Assembly: GCA_017624835.1 (NCBI GenBank)
Contig: JAGAMG010000052.1
Coordinates: 1-64,000, forward strand
Direction of reading: 5' to 3'
From: Lachnospiraceae bacterium
GTDB lineage: Bacteria; Bacillota; Clostridia; Lachnospirales; Lachnospiraceae
DNA: 64,000 nt
The position numbers were made by a program, and so were the translations under genes. Below are positions 37,440 to 47,382 of the stretch, one piece after another (within the stretch, counting starts at the first letter, position 1; each line of letters begins with the position of its first letter). The notes beneath the pieces are model-generated. The model did not search any database, was not told where the DNA came from, and saw nothing but the letters and a program-made list of their open reading frames with translations.

Positions 37440-39245
37440 ATGTCAGATTTTGAAGCAAAAATGAAATCTCCCAAGGGCATAGAGCCTGAGCGCTGGTTTA
37501 CGGAAATGTATCGTAAGCATCAGGGACATCCCCTCCGTACGCTGATTGCGTTATACAAGGGCAATTATCATAAGTTTTTATTGGCAGTAGTGTTTTTTAC
37601 TTTGAAGCATTGCTGTGTATGGGTGTTGCCCATTGTAACGGCAAATATTATTAATGATATTTCGGTTAAAAATCCGAATACAGTGCGAAATATTGTATTT
37701 TATACCCTATTGATGATTTTCCTGATAGGTTTAAATATTCCTATGAATTATCGTTATGTGGATTATAAGAGTCAGGCCACCAGATATGCGGAAACCGGCC
37801 TTCGCAAGGCGTTGATTCGGAAATTACAGCAGCTGTCCATACGTTTCCATGTGGAAACACAGTCAGGACGTCTGCAGTCCAAAATTATGCGAGATGTAGA
37901 AGCGGTGGAGGGCTTATCAACCCAATTGTTTTTAAGCACCTTAAATATTGTTTTGAATATTTCCATTGCTTTGGCGGTAACAATAACAAAGAGCTGGGTG
38001 GTTTTTCTGTTTTTTTTGGTAACAACACCCATTGCAGCTATTACCATGGTATCCTTCCGAACAAAAATGAAGAGGCGAAACTATGAGTTCAGAAAGGAAA
38101 TGGAAGAGACTTCTGCAAGGGTTATGGAGATGGTAGAACTGATTCCTGTAACGAGAGCTCATGCGCTGGAGGAGGAAGAGGTGGAGAAGATGAGTCGCCA
38201 GCTTTTTACTGCTGCGGAAAAGGGATACCGACTGGATTTGATTCAGGCACTTTTTGGTTCGGTAGGATGGGCTGCTTTTCAGGTATTCCAAATAATCTGT
38301 CTTGCTTTTACCGGATATTTGGCTTTTAAGGGAGATATTCTGGCAGGTGATATCACCTTATACCAAAGCTATTTTGCAAGCATTGTGAATCAGGTATCCG
38401 CTATCATTACACTGGTTCCCACTATCACTAAGGGTATCGAATCCGTGAATTCCATCGGTGAGGTGCTTTTATCCGAGGATGTGGAGGAAAATGAAGGGAA
38501 GCGCCCCATTGAGACTGTGGAAGGTCATTTTGAATTCAAGGATGTGTATTTTTCCTATCATGATGGAGAGAAGGATATTTTGCAGGGCTTAAATCTTGAG
38601 GTAAAACAGGGGGAGACCATTGCACTGGTAGGGGAGTCGGGAGCAGGCAAATCTACTATTTTGAACATGATTATCGGATTTTATCTGGCGGATCGGGGAA
38701 AAGTATTGCTGGATGGTCAGGATTTGAGGGAAATAGACCTTCGTACCTATCGGAAATACCTTGCGGTGGTGCCTCAGACTTCTATATTGTTTTCGGGGAC
38801 AATCCGCGATAATATTATTTATGGATGTGAAAATGTAACGGAGGAGCAGCTGCAGGAGGTTCTCAGGGCTGCCAATTTAAAGGAGTTTGTAGATTCGCTC
38901 CCCAAGGGCTTAGATACCTTGGTGGGAGAGCATGGAGGCAGGCTTTCCGGCGGACAGAGACAGCGAATCTCCATTGCCAGAGCGCTTATTCGTGATCCTC
39001 GTATTATTGTGCTGGATGAAGCCACCTCTGCACTGGACAGTATTTCCGAGAAGCTGATTCAGAGTGCGGTAAATAATCTGACTGCCGGTCGTACCACATT
39101 TATTGTTGCCCATAGACTGTCCACCATAAGGGATGCCGATAAAATTGCGGTAATTGGGGATGGAAGATGTGTGGAATATGGTACCTATGAAGAATTGATG
39201 GAGCGTAAGGGTGCATTTTATAAATTAAAGAAAATGCAAACCTAA
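37440..39245 (+). CDS. ABC exporter, fused membrane and ATPase domains
   Basis: 601 residues from the ATG at 37440; a GTG at 37410 would add ten residues but lacks a ribosome site. Six membrane segments lie in about 40-310 and the ATPase domain has Walker A GESGAGKST, signature LSGGQRQR and Walker B IIVLDEATS. Substrate unknown. It lies 60 bases after the helical protein with no terminator between, so it may belong to the HSP90-like operon. A GAAAGGCATGG motif precedes the start. Confidence 0.9.
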   Translation: MSDFEAKMKSPKGIEPERWFTEMYRKHQGHPLRTLIALYKGNYHKFLLAVVFFTLKHCCVWVLPIVTANIINDISVKNPNTVRNIVFYTLLMIFLIGLNIPMNYRYVDYKSQATRYAETGLRKALIRKLQQLSIRFHVETQSGRLQSKIMRDVEAVEGLSTQLFLSTLNIVLNISIALAVTITKSWVVFLFFLVTTPIAAITMVSFRTKMKRRNYEFRKEMEETSARVMEMVELIPVTRAHALEEEEVEKMSRQLFTAAEKGYRLDLIQALFGSVGWAAFQVFQIICLAFTGYLAFKGDILAGDITLYQSYFASIVNQVSAIITLVPTITKGIESVNSIGEVLLSEDVEENEGKRPIETVEGHFEFKDVYFSYHDGEKDILQGLNLEVKQGETIALVGESGAGKSTILNMIIGFYLADRGKVLLDGQDLREIDLRTYRKYLAVVPQTSILFSGTIRDNIIYGCENVTEEQLQEVLRAANLKEFVDSLPKGLDTLVGEHGGRLSGGQRQRISIARALIRDPRIIVLDEATSALDSISEKLIQSAVNNLTAGRTTFIVAHRLSTIRDADKIAVIGDGRCVEYGTYEELMERKGAFYKLKKMQT

Positions 39246-39266
39246 TATCGCAAAAAAACTTATAAT

Positions 39267-39312
39267 AAGCGGGCGAATGGTAAAAAAGTACTATTCATCC
39301 GTTTCTTTTTAT
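39267..39312 (+). terminator. Probable terminator after the ABC exporter
   Basis: An imperfect stem (GCGGGCGAATGGTA with TACTATTCATCCGTT, one mismatch and three wobbles) is followed by TCTTTTTATG. Confidence 0.6.
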
Positions 39313-39404
39313 GTTAAAATATTAAAAAATACTTTGAATATAAAAGTATTGCAATATAAAATTATTGTAATGAAAAAGGAATCACAAAAGCTGTGGAGGT
39401 ATCT

Positions 39405-41507
39405 ATGGAGTATAACGAGAAAGCGTTTGCCAAAAGTGCAAATAAAAAGGCAATGGGAATGTGGCTTGTAATGTCCATTGTGTTATCGGCGGCATATGCC
39501 ATTGAAATTGTGAAAGGATTGAAAACAGTTCAATATTTTGTAATTATGGAATTAATCTGTTGGATTCCTTTTATATTTGGATTGATTGTTTTAAAGGTAA
39601 AAGGCTGGCATACCAAGCTGTATCAGGATATTGTGGGATTTGGTTATGGTGCTTTTTATCTTTATATAATGATGACTTCACCGGGAACCTTGGCATTTAC
39701 TTACATTTTACCTTTGATGAGTATGCTGATTATTTACAAAAATAAGAATTTTATTTTGCGCTGTGGTGTTGCCAGTGTTACTGTTTTGGTTATTACAATT
39801 GTGCGAAATTATTTGAAGGGTATGAATACTCCAAATGATATTTCCAATTATGAAATTCAGTTTGGTATTATTCTCTTTTGTTATATCGGATATATTGTGG
39901 CAATTAATCATATGATAAAGTCCGATGGCGCATTGCTGGACTCTGTAAAGGATAATCTGGCTAAGGTGGTTACTACGGTTGAAAAGGTAAAGGTGGCAAG
40001 TAATTCGGTTGTAGATGGTGTAACCGTGGTAAGAGAATTGGCTGAGGAAAATAAAGAAGGTGCTAATATTGTTGTTGGCAGTATGGATGAATTGGCTGAA
40101 AAAAACATGGTATTAAGCCAGAAAATCGATTCTTCCATGGAAATGACGGAGGACATTGACAATCAGGTTGGAAATGTAGCTGAGTTGGTAGCACATATTG
40201 TAGAAATTAGTGAAAAATCAGCTAATCATGCTAATATCAGTGCGAAGGATTTGAAAAATGCGGTGGATGCCACTAATGCAATGGCAAGATTGTCTTCGGA
40301 AGTGGAAGATATTTTAAATGAATTTAAGAATCAGTTTGATAAAGTAAAAAGTGAAACAGGAACCATCGAAAATATTACCTCCCAGACCAATCTTTTGGCA
40401 TTAAATGCTTCTATTGAAGCTGCCAGAGCAGGAGAAGCAGGAAAAGGCTTTGCTGTGGTTGCGGATGAAATTAGAAATTTGAGTATGGGGACTCAGAATT
40501 CTTCTAACAGTATTATGGATGCTTTAAAGCTTTTGGAGGAAACCTCAGGTAAAATGACGGAATCCATTACAACCATTCTGAATCTGATTTCCGAAATCTT
40601 AGAAACCATGCAGACTGTCAATGCCAGTGTTGATATGATAGCAAAGGATTCCAAACAGCTTGGTGAGGAAATTCAGGTAGTGGACTCTGCTATGAATCAG
40701 GTGGAATGCTCTAACAAAAACATGGTAGATAATATGAAGCAGGTGCAGGATATTATGGTTACCATGACGCAGAGTGTATCTGAATCTGCCACAACCACAT
40801 CAACCATGCTAAGTAAATATGAGGAGACTGCCCGCAATGTAATTAACATTGAATCTGTTGTTGGTAAATTGGTAGAAGAATTAGGTGCCGGCGGATTTAT
40901 GAGTTTGGAAGATGTTACTGCCGGAATGAAAGTGATTTTGGTTGAGCAGGGCAGTAAGACGGATTATCATACAGAGGTCGTAGATGTACAAAAAGAAAAG
41001 GTAATGATACCTGTTTCAGACGCTTTGGAAAATTATCTGACAGGGAATACGGGCAAGAAGAAATATGAAGTTCGTATTATTGTAAATAATACGGTTTATG
41101 TTTGGTATGATGTGGAGATTGGCAAGCGAACAAAGAATGCCAATGGACAATATGCTCTTGTACTGGATGACAATCCCAAGGTGTTAAATCGTAGAAAGCA
41201 TCCCCGATTGCCGTTGGCAAATTCCTGTGAAATTTTGTTGAAAGCTACAGGAAAAGCTTATTCGGGAAAGGTAGTAAATATCAGTGCCGGTGGTTTTGCT
41301 TTTGCCTGTAAAGCACAGGAATTTGCAAGGGTTAATGGAGAGATAGTGGAATTAACCATTCAGGATTTTGAATTATTAAAAGGAAAGGCGCTTACAGGTA
41401 TTGTTATTCGTTCCACTGATGATCATGGAACCTATATTGTAGGTTGTAGAATGCCTGAGGATAATGCAGTAATTCAAAAATATGTCAATGAAAAAACGAT
41501 GAAATAA
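39405..41507 (+). CDS. Membrane chemoreceptor with C-terminal PilZ domain
   Basis: 700 residues from the ATG at 39405, which has TGGAGGT upstream. About six membrane helices fill residues 20-175, without a large outside loop, so sensing is probably in or at the membrane. A methyl-accepting signalling region follows (about 180-480) with the hairpin tip [20 protein letters not shown]. The last 110 residues form a PilZ domain: RKHPR (the RxxxR motif) and NISAGG (the N/DxSxxG motif) are both complete, so cyclic di-GMP binding is expected. The receptor could couple chemotaxis to cyclic-di-GMP levels. It stands alone and is followed by the 53-bp periodic array. Confidence 0.88.
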   Translation: MEYNEKAFAKSANKKAMGMWLVMSIVLSAAYAIEIVKGLKTVQYFVIMELICWIPFIFGLIVLKVKGWHTKLYQDIVGFGYGAFYLYIMMTSPGTLAFTYILPLMSMLIIYKNKNFILRCGVASVTVLVITIVRNYLKGMNTPNDISNYEIQFGIILFCYIGYIVAINHMIKSDGALLDSVKDNLAKVVTTVEKVKVASNSVVDGVTVVRELAEENKEGANIVVGSMDELAEKNMVLSQKIDSSMEMTEDIDNQVGNVAELVAHIVEISEKSANHANISAKDLKNAVDATNAMARLSSEVEDILNEFKNQFDKVKSETGTIENITSQTNLLALNASIEAARAGEAGKGFAVVADEIRNLSMGTQNSSNSIMDALKLLEETSGKMTESITTILNLISEILETMQTVNASVDMIAKDSKQLGEEIQVVDSAMNQVECSNKNMVDNMKQVQDIMVTMTQSVSESATTTSTMLSKYEETARNVINIESVVGKLVEELGAGGFMSLEDVTAGMKVILVEQGSKTDYHTEVVDVQKEKVMIPVSDALENYLTGNTGKKKYEVRIIVNNTVYVWYDVEIGKRTKNANGQYALVLDDNPKVLNRRKHPRLPLANSCEILLKATGKAYSGKVVNISAGGFAFACKAQEFARVNGEIVELTIQDFELLKGKALTGIVIRSTDDHGTYIVGCRMPEDNAVIQKYVNEKTMK

Positions 41508-41567
41508 ATGTATTTCTGATGGTATTAAAATGATGATTTACAACTGGAATAGAAAAAATTAAGCTAA

Positions 41568-41905
41568 TTGGGGAAAGAGTATAAAACTATACCAATTGAT
41601 AATAGGAAAATATAATCTGATTGGGATAAAATTATAACACTATACCAATTAAAATTGAGAAAATATGATTTGATTGGTAGAAAATTCAAGTGCGTTACCA
41701 ACTAAAATATGAAATGCATAATTCTGTTGGTGTATAAGTCAGGTGAAATGCCAATTGTGATATGAAATTCTCAATTATGTTGGTATAGGAAAGGAAGAAT
41801 ATACCAACTAAATCTAAAAGATATATTTTGAGTTGGTATAATGACAAGAAATGCTCCCAATCAAAGTGCGAAAAAACTAAATAAATTGGTATTTGTACCA
41901 TATAA
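41568..41905. repeat. 53-bp periodic array of TTGGK-N18-MCCAA sites
   Basis: TTGG begins exactly every 53 bases at 41568, 41621, 41674, 41727, 41780, 41833 and 41886. In the first six units the partner CCAA follows at a fixed distance: five bases, 18 bases, then ACCAA, GCCAA or CCCAA, then 25 bases to the next unit. The seventh is a short hairpin TGGTA-TTTG-TACCA. Sequence between the sites varies strongly; only a GAAA near the middle of the second spacer and general A/T richness recur. No reading frame spans the array. It lies between the chemoreceptor-PilZ stop and a terminator, so it may be in a 3' untranslated region or be a DNA element. Confidence 0.88.
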
Positions 41906-41916
41906 ATTTTCTAAAG

Positions 41917-41945
41917 ATATCGGACATGCTTCCGGTATCTTTTTA
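41917..41945 (+). terminator. Intrinsic terminator downstream of the array
   Basis: GATATCGGA pairs with TCCGGTATC (nine pairs, one wobble) and is followed by TTTTT. It would end the chemoreceptor-PilZ transcript, or a separate RNA containing the array. Confidence 0.8.
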
Positions 41946-42089
41946 AATGATTAAAATAAAGGAATAATATTCAAAATCTTTAGAAAATCTTTGGATTTTT
42001 ATGACGGTTCTGTTTATTTTTTTCTTTTATACTCCGGTTATCATAATCATTTATAACAAGAGGAGGAATGTTGTATGGATTTTCTATTA

Positions 42090-42118
42090 TTGCGATGACC
42101 GCATAGGGGCAGTATAAT
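42090..42118 (+). promoter_or_regulatory. Putative promoter of the two-component system
   Basis: TTGCGA (42090-42095), 17-base spacer, TATAAT (42113-42118), 62 bases before the response regulator start. Confidence 0.65.
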
Positions 42119-42180
42119 AGACTTGCTGTATAAAAAAGCAGCTTGGTTGTCAAAAAAATAATACATAGGATGATAAAAAC

Positions 42181-42894
42181 ATGGATAACAGTAAATTTCA
42201 TATTTTAATAGTGGAAGATGATAAGGAAATTCGTGAGGGTGTAGAAATTTATTTGAAAAATCAGGGATATGTGGTTTTTCAAGCTGCTAATGGACAGGAA
42301 GCGCTAAAGATAATCGAGGAACAGGAGATACATTTGGCAATTGTGGATATTATGATGCCGGTTATGGATGGTGTGACCATGCTTATGAAACTGCGTATGC
42401 TTGAATATGAATTTCCTGTAATTATGCTTTCTGCCAAGTCTGAGGAAGTGGATAAGATTATGGGGTTAAATATGGGGGCGGACGATTATGTGACAAAGCC
42501 CTTTACACCGCTGGAGCTTTTGGCAAGAGTAAATTCTCATTTGAGAAGGTATTCCAAATATTTATCAGCAGTCAATGAATACAGCAATAAGGAGCAGATT
42601 TATACCATTGGCGGACTGGAGCTGAATGAGGACAGAGTGGAGGTCAGTGTGGATGGAGAACCTGTAAAGCTGACTCCCATGGAATTTAAGATAGTACAGC
42701 TTCTCATAAAAAATCCCGGAAGGGTTTTTCCGGCGGATGAAATTTACGAGCGTGTTTGGAATGAAAAAGCAGTAAATACCGATACCATTATGGTTCATGT
42801 AAGAAATATAAGAGAAAAAATTGAAATAGATCCTAAGAATCCCAAGTATTTGAAGGTGGTTTGGGGTGTTGGATACAAGATCGATAAGCAGTAG
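42181..42894 (+). CDS. OmpR-family response regulator
   Basis: 237 residues. Receiver domain with acidic pocket Glu12, Asp13 and Asp14 and phospho-acceptor Asp56 (VDIMMPVMDG), the conserved MLSAKS serine and lysine, and KPF. The C-terminal winged-helix DNA-binding domain (about 130-237) is of the OmpR/PhoB type (LTPMEFKIVQLLIKNPGRVF). The partner is the histidine kinase encoded 31 bases downstream. Target genes unknown. Confidence 0.93.
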   Translation: MDNSKFHILIVEDDKEIREGVEIYLKNQGYVVFQAANGQEALKIIEEQEIHLAIVDIMMPVMDGVTMLMKLRMLEYEFPVIMLSAKSEEVDKIMGLNMGADDYVTKPFTPLELLARVNSHLRRYSKYLSAVNEYSNKEQIYTIGGLELNEDRVEVSVDGEPVKLTPMEFKIVQLLIKNPGRVFPADEIYERVWNEKAVNTDTIMVHVRNIREKIEIDPKNPKYLKVVWGVGYKIDKQ

Positions 42895-42925
42895 CATAAC
42901 CAGCTGCTGCGGAAAGGTGGCAGAC

Positions 42926-45316
42926 ATGTCTGAAAATCAAGAAATAAAGCAGCAAATAATGGAAAAACAACAGAATGATAAACCAAATGAGATAGAAAAA
43001 GCAGCGAAAAAAACGAAAAGAGAGAAGCATAAATGGATTGTGGCAGGTATCTGTGTGTCCATGGTTATGGCAATTGTGTTTACCTCCTTTTACGGGGTGT
43101 TTGAGAATGCAGCCAGAAAAAATCTAAATAGTCCCTTGGAGTCGGAGGAGCAGCTTGCCTATTTGTTTAACAATACCTATGTGCTTTATCGGGATTTATA
43201 TAATAAAAAGAATCAAACAAACGCAGATTATGCAGATATCTATTTAAAGCCCAAAGAAGGGTATGAGTGGCTTTTGGAGGATGCCACTCTGGAATTGCCG
43301 GAGGATGAATTTTTTGCTAAATTTTCCGATAGGGATTTTTCTGTTAATTCGGAGGACGTCGAAATAACAGAGGATATGTGGGAATTTTATGAGGGCTACC
43401 ATGCCACTATGGAATATGTAAACCATCGGTTTCTGGCATTGGAAAGTGAATTTACAAATTTAAATTCCATTTATGATTATTTGATAGAGGATACAAGCAC
43501 TCTGGAGATTGTTACCAATTTGACAATACCCAATGTGAATTTTGAAGAACAGTTTCTTTATATTTCTTTTGTTTTTGATGAGAATGGGAATGTATCCCTT
43601 GACAGCAATATTAAGGGAAATGATATCACAAAGCTTCGAAAAAACGCAAATGAAGTCATGAGAAATCTCGCTTTACAAAATATGATGGAAAGCAGGGAAA
43701 TTATTTCCGGGGGCTATCTGGAAATTGTGATGCCAAAAGACTGTAAGGTAACCTTTTGTATCAGCAATACGGATTGGAAAAAAATGGAGTCCGATGGTAT
43801 CTATGTAATTGACAGTGCCTTCATGATTATGAACCGATTTGATGCTTATTCTAATAGCCCTTGTATCTATGTGTATATGCTGATAGCATTATTGGTGCTT
43901 TCGTTCGCATTGTTTTTTTCGGGATTAGAGGAAGAAAAACCCTGGAATGAGGTGGGATTATGCAACTGTATGCCCGCAGAAGGATTGCTTGTCCTTGCTT
44001 TTATATCATTGGGGCTGATGGCGGCTGTCATATATCTTGTAATGTGGGTAAATAGTGGGAGTAGTGTAGATAGCTTTGCAGTATTTCTACCAAGACATTT
44101 TGCTAAGTGGATTGTTTATGGCATCAACATTCTTGCCATTACAGCGATTCTTTTTATACCATGGTATATGGGGATCTGTTTAAGAGCCTTGAGAGAATGG
44201 GGGGGGAAGAAATACTTTCGGGAACGAAGCTTACTTTATCAGATATTCCCTTATGTAAAAAGGAAATATCAGGAGCTTTATGAGGAGGCAAGTCACTTTG
44301 ATGTGACAAAAAATGCCAAAAAGCTGATTTTGAAAATCGTAATTTTAAACGGTATTATTCTTTTTGTAATTTGCTGTTTCCCTCTTGGCGGTTTTGCTGT
44401 TGCCCTTGTGTATTCGGTATTATTGTATTTTGTTTTAAAGAAATATATCAGTAATTTGCAGCAAAAATACAGTATTTTATTGGGAGCCACCAATGAAATC
44501 GCAGAAGGAAATCTGAATGTCAGCATGAAAGAGGATTTGGGTGTTTTTGAACCCTTTAAACCTCAGATAATCAGGATTCAGAGCGGTTTTAAGAAAGCGG
44601 TGGAAGAGGAGACGAAGAGCCAGCGGATGAAGTCCGAGTTGATTACGAATGTTTCCCATGACTTAAAGACTCCCTTAACTGCGATTATTACTTACATTAA
44701 CCTTTTAAAAGAGGAGGATATTACGGAAAAACAACGGAAAGAATATCTTGATACCTTGGAGAGAAAATCCATGCGACTTAAAGTGCTGATTGAGGATTTG
44801 TTTGAAGTCAGTAAGGCAAATTCCCAAAATCTGACACTTAATATAATGGATGTGGATATAGTCAATCTATTGAAGCAGGTTTCCTTTGAAATGAATGATA
44901 AATTAAAGGAAAAGCAATTAGAGGTACGTATGGATTTGCCCGAAGAAAAGGTGATTTTGCCATTGGACAGTCAGAAAACCTATCGTATTTTTGAGAATCT
45001 GTTGGGAAATGTGGCAAAATATGCCATGACGAGTACCAGAGTATATATTCAGTGCCTAAACAAAGATGAAGAAATATCAATTATTATCAAGAATATTTCT
45101 TCCCAGGAAATTTTAGTGAGTGCTGAGGAATTAACAGAGCGTTTTGTCCGTGGAGATGTCTCCAGAAATACGGAGGGAAGCGGATTGGGACTTGCGATTG
45201 CCAAAAGTTTTACTGAATTGCAGGGTGGAAAATTCAATATTAATCTGGATGGAGATTTGTTTAAGGTAACCGTCTTTTTTGAGAAGAAAACGCAAAAAGA
45301 AACTGTAGAAGGATAA
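42926..45316 (+). CDS. Large membrane sensor histidine kinase
   Basis: 796 residues from the ATG at 42926, which has GGAAAGGTGG upstream; the frame open further upstream overlaps the response regulator. One membrane helix near residues 40-62, an extracytoplasmic domain of about 240 residues, then a cluster of four to six membrane helices (about 310-520), a dimerisation domain with His578 in NVSHDLKTPLTA, and an ATPase domain with ENLLGNVAKYAM and GSGLGLAIAKS. The membrane layout, with an outside domain between a first helix and a later helix bundle, is uncommon; the ligand is unknown. Confidence 0.88.
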   Translation: MSENQEIKQQIMEKQQNDKPNEIEKAAKKTKREKHKWIVAGICVSMVMAIVFTSFYGVFENAARKNLNSPLESEEQLAYLFNNTYVLYRDLYNKKNQTNADYADIYLKPKEGYEWLLEDATLELPEDEFFAKFSDRDFSVNSEDVEITEDMWEFYEGYHATMEYVNHRFLALESEFTNLNSIYDYLIEDTSTLEIVTNLTIPNVNFEEQFLYISFVFDENGNVSLDSNIKGNDITKLRKNANEVMRNLALQNMMESREIISGGYLEIVMPKDCKVTFCISNTDWKKMESDGIYVIDSAFMIMNRFDAYSNSPCIYVYMLIALLVLSFALFFSGLEEEKPWNEVGLCNCMPAEGLLVLAFISLGLMAAVIYLVMWVNSGSSVDSFAVFLPRHFAKWIVYGINILAITAILFIPWYMGICLRALREWGGKKYFRERSLLYQIFPYVKRKYQELYEEASHFDVTKNAKKLILKIVILNGIILFVICCFPLGGFAVALVYSVLLYFVLKKYISNLQQKYSILLGATNEIAEGNLNVSMKEDLGVFEPFKPQIIRIQSGFKKAVEEETKSQRMKSELITNVSHDLKTPLTAIITYINLLKEEDITEKQRKEYLDTLERKSMRLKVLIEDLFEVSKANSQNLTLNIMDVDIVNLLKQVSFEMNDKLKEKQLEVRMDLPEEKVILPLDSQKTYRIFENLLGNVAKYAMTSTRVYIQCLNKDEEISIIIKNISSQEILVSAEELTERFVRGDVSRNTEGSGLGLAIAKSFTELQGGKFNINLDGDLFKVTVFFEKKTQKETVEG

Positions 45317-45348
45317 AATAAATCAAGTAATAAGTTATAAAAAGTCTA

Positions 45349-45377
45349 TTTAAAAACGCCGCTGATTGTGTTATGAT
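45349..45377 (+). promoter_or_regulatory. Putative promoter of leuC
   Basis: TTTAAA (45349-45354), 17-base spacer, TATGAT (45372-45377). The -10 box overlaps an ATG that would lengthen LeuC, which supports the later start. Confidence 0.55.
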
Positions 45378-45417
45378 AGCAAAAGACATATATTTCGTTG
45401 GTTTGGAGGTTCAAAAC

Positions 45418-46680
45418 ATGGGAATGACAATGACACAAAAGATTCTGGCTGCGGCGGCTGGCCTTGAAAAGGTAGAGGCAGGACAGTTAATCGAAGCGAA
45501 GCTGGATTTGGTGCTTGGGAACGATATTACAAGCCCTGTAGCAATTAAGGAAATGGAAAAAATGAAGGTGGACGGCGTATTTGACAAGGATAAAATCGCT
45601 TTGGTTCCCGATCATTTTGTACCCAATAAAGACATTAAATCTGCTGAGCATTGCAAATGCGTAAGAGAGTTTGCAAGACGTAATGAGATTACCAATTATT
45701 TTGAAGTGGGAGAGATGGGTATTGAGCATGCACTGCTGCCTGAAAAAGGTCTTACCGTAGCAGGTGATGTGATTATCGGCGCGGATTCCCATACCTGTAC
45801 CTATGGTGCCCTTGGTGCCTTCTCCACAGGTGTTGGAAGTACCGATATGGCTGCGGGAATGGCTACCGGAAAGGCATGGTTTAAGGTGCCTTCCGCAATC
45901 CGCTTTAATCTGGTAGGTAAGCCTAGTGAATGGGTTAGCGGTAAGGATGTGATTTTACATATTATCGGTATGATTGGTGTGGATGGTGCGCTCTATAAAT
46001 CCATGGAATTTGTAGGAGAGGGTATTGCGAACCTTACCATGGATGACCGTTTTACCATTGCCAATATGGCAATTGAGGCGGGCGGTAAGAATGGTATCTT
46101 CCCCGTGGATGAGCTGGCAGAAAGTTATATGAAGGAGCATTCCACCCGTTCCTATACTGTATATGAAGCGGATGAGGATGCCGTTTATGATGAGGAGTAT
46201 ACCATTGATTTAAGTACCCTTCGTCCTACCATTGCATTCCCCCATCTGCCTGAAAATACTCATACCATTGATGAGATTAATGCAATGGAGGATATTGTAA
46301 TAGATCAGGTAGTAATCGGCTCCTGTACCAATGGTCGTTTGGATGACTTAAGAATTGCTGCCAAGGTTCTTGCAGGCAAGCACATCAAAAAAGGAATGCG
46401 TTGTATTGTAATTCCAGCAACTCAGGCAATTTATATGCAGGCAATGGAAGAGGGACTTATCAAGACCTTTATTGAGGCAGGTGCAGTTGTCAGCACTCCT
46501 ACCTGTGGTCCTTGTCTTGGAGGATATATGGGTATTCTTGCAGAGGGCGAGAGATGTGTATCCACTACTAACCGTAATTTTGTGGGACGTATGGGACATG
46601 TAAATTCTGAAATTTATCTGGCAAGTCCTGCTGTTGCGGCAGCCAGTGCCATTACAGGTAAGATTTCCAGCCCAGCATAG
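45418..46680 (+). CDS. leuC: 3-Isopropylmalate dehydratase, large subunit
   Basis: 420 residues from the ATG at 45418, with GGAGG eight bases upstream. Isomerises 2- to 3-isopropylmalate with a [4Fe-4S] cluster in leucine synthesis. Cluster ligands are seen in GSCTNGR and in [29 protein letters not shown] is the aconitase-family motif. The length fits the bacterial/archaeal short LeuC type. It is separated from leuD by 122 bases holding two hairpins. leuA and leuB are not in the window. Confidence 0.95.
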   Translation: MGMTMTQKILAAAAGLEKVEAGQLIEAKLDLVLGNDITSPVAIKEMEKMKVDGVFDKDKIALVPDHFVPNKDIKSAEHCKCVREFARRNEITNYFEVGEMGIEHALLPEKGLTVAGDVIIGADSHTCTYGALGAFSTGVGSTDMAAGMATGKAWFKVPSAIRFNLVGKPSEWVSGKDVILHIIGMIGVDGALYKSMEFVGEGIANLTMDDRFTIANMAIEAGGKNGIFPVDELAESYMKEHSTRSYTVYEADEDAVYDEEYTIDLSTLRPTIAFPHLPENTHTIDEINAMEDIVIDQVVIGSCTNGRLDDLRIAAKVLAGKHIKKGMRCIVIPATQAIYMQAMEEGLIKTFIEAGAVVSTPTCGPCLGGYMGILAEGERCVSTTNRNFVGRMGHVNSEIYLASPAVAAASAITGKISSPA

Positions 46681-46739
46681 CGTAAAAAGTAAATCTAAGT
46701 CTGCAAAAGACGCAGACTAAGATTTACTAAGTTTTACGC
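46680..46739 (+). other. Long intercistronic hairpin between leuC and leuD
   Basis: GCGTAAAA (46680-46687) pairs with TTTTACGC (46732-46739), and inside it GTAAATCTAAGTCTGC (46689-46704) pairs with GCAGACTAAGATTTAC (46712-46727) with one mismatch, making a stem of about 24 bp. It starts on the last base of the leuC stop codon and has no T run. Confidence 0.85.
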
Positions 46740-46740
46740 A

Positions 46741-46762
46741 GAAGAACGCTAAAGCGTTCTTC
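46741..46762 (+). other. Second intercistronic hairpin before leuD
   Basis: GAAGAACGCT and AGCGTTCTTC form a perfect 10-bp stem with a two-base loop, directly after the long hairpin. The two may protect or process the mRNA and set the LeuC to LeuD ratio. Confidence 0.8.
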
Positions 46763-46802
46763 GATAAATAAGTCAGCACAAAAAGTGCAGAATGGAGTTA
46801 GT

Positions 46803-47294
46803 ATGAATAACGCAAAAGGTATAGTTTTTAAATATGGTGATAATGTAGATACGGATGTAATCATCCCTGCAAGATATCTGAATTCCTCAGATCCTGCAGA
46901 GTTGGCTACTCATTGTATGGAAGATATTGATAAGGAATTTGTAAATAAAGTAAAAAAAGGGGATATTATCGTAGCTGAGAAAAACTTTGGCTGCGGCTCC
47001 TCCAGAGAGCATGCCCCCATTGCAATTAAGGCTGCAGGTGTCAGCTGTGTAATCGCAGAAACCTTTGCCCGTATTTTCTACCGTAATGCCATTAATATCG
47101 GACTTCCCATTATTGAATGTCCCGAGGCTTCTAAAGGGATTGATGCAGGGGATGAGGTAGAGATTGATTTTAACACCGGTGTAATCACCAATGTAACCAA
47201 GGGAACTACCTTTAAAGGACAGGCATTTCCGGAATTTATGCAAAAAATTATTGCAGCAGAAGGACTTATCAATTATATTAACAGTAATCAATAA
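46803..47294 (+). CDS. leuD: 3-Isopropylmalate dehydratase, small subunit
   Basis: 163 residues from the ATG at 46803, with TGGAG upstream. It forms the swivel domain of the isomerase with Leu[18 protein letters not shown] and [19 protein letters not shown] are the family signatures, the latter holding the substrate-binding SSR. The length is normal for the short archaeal/clostridial type. Probably in one operon with leuC despite the 122-base gap. Confidence 0.95.
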   Translation: MNNAKGIVFKYGDNVDTDVIIPARYLNSSDPAELATHCMEDIDKEFVNKVKKGDIIVAEKNFGCGSSREHAPIAIKAAGVSCVIAETFARIFYRNAINIGLPIIECPEASKGIDAGDEVEIDFNTGVITNVTKGTTFKGQAFPEFMQKIIAAEGLINYINSNQ

Positions 47295-47317
47295 TTTATA
47301 TTGTAAAAAAGAATCCA

Positions 47318-47360
47318 TGGCTCACAGCGCAGAAAACTTTGCGCGGTGGGTCATGTTTTG
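47318..47360 (+). terminator. Probable terminator after leuD
   Basis: GGCTCAC and GCGCA pair with TGCGC and GTGGGTC (several wobbles, one bulge) and are followed by ATGTTTTG. Imperfect but well placed. Confidence 0.5.
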
Positions 47361-47382
47361 TGTGTGACGGAAAGGAACTATT

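Noticed and set aside
41568-41905. CRISPR array
   Set aside because: The conserved part is only two pentamers 18 bases apart, not a 25-40 base repeat with unique spacers, and no cas gene is present.
42068-42106. 12-codon leader peptide behind AGGAGG
   Set aside because: The ATG is too close to the ribosome site and the frame overlaps the putative promoter -35 box of the response regulator, so it is probably upstream of the transcript.
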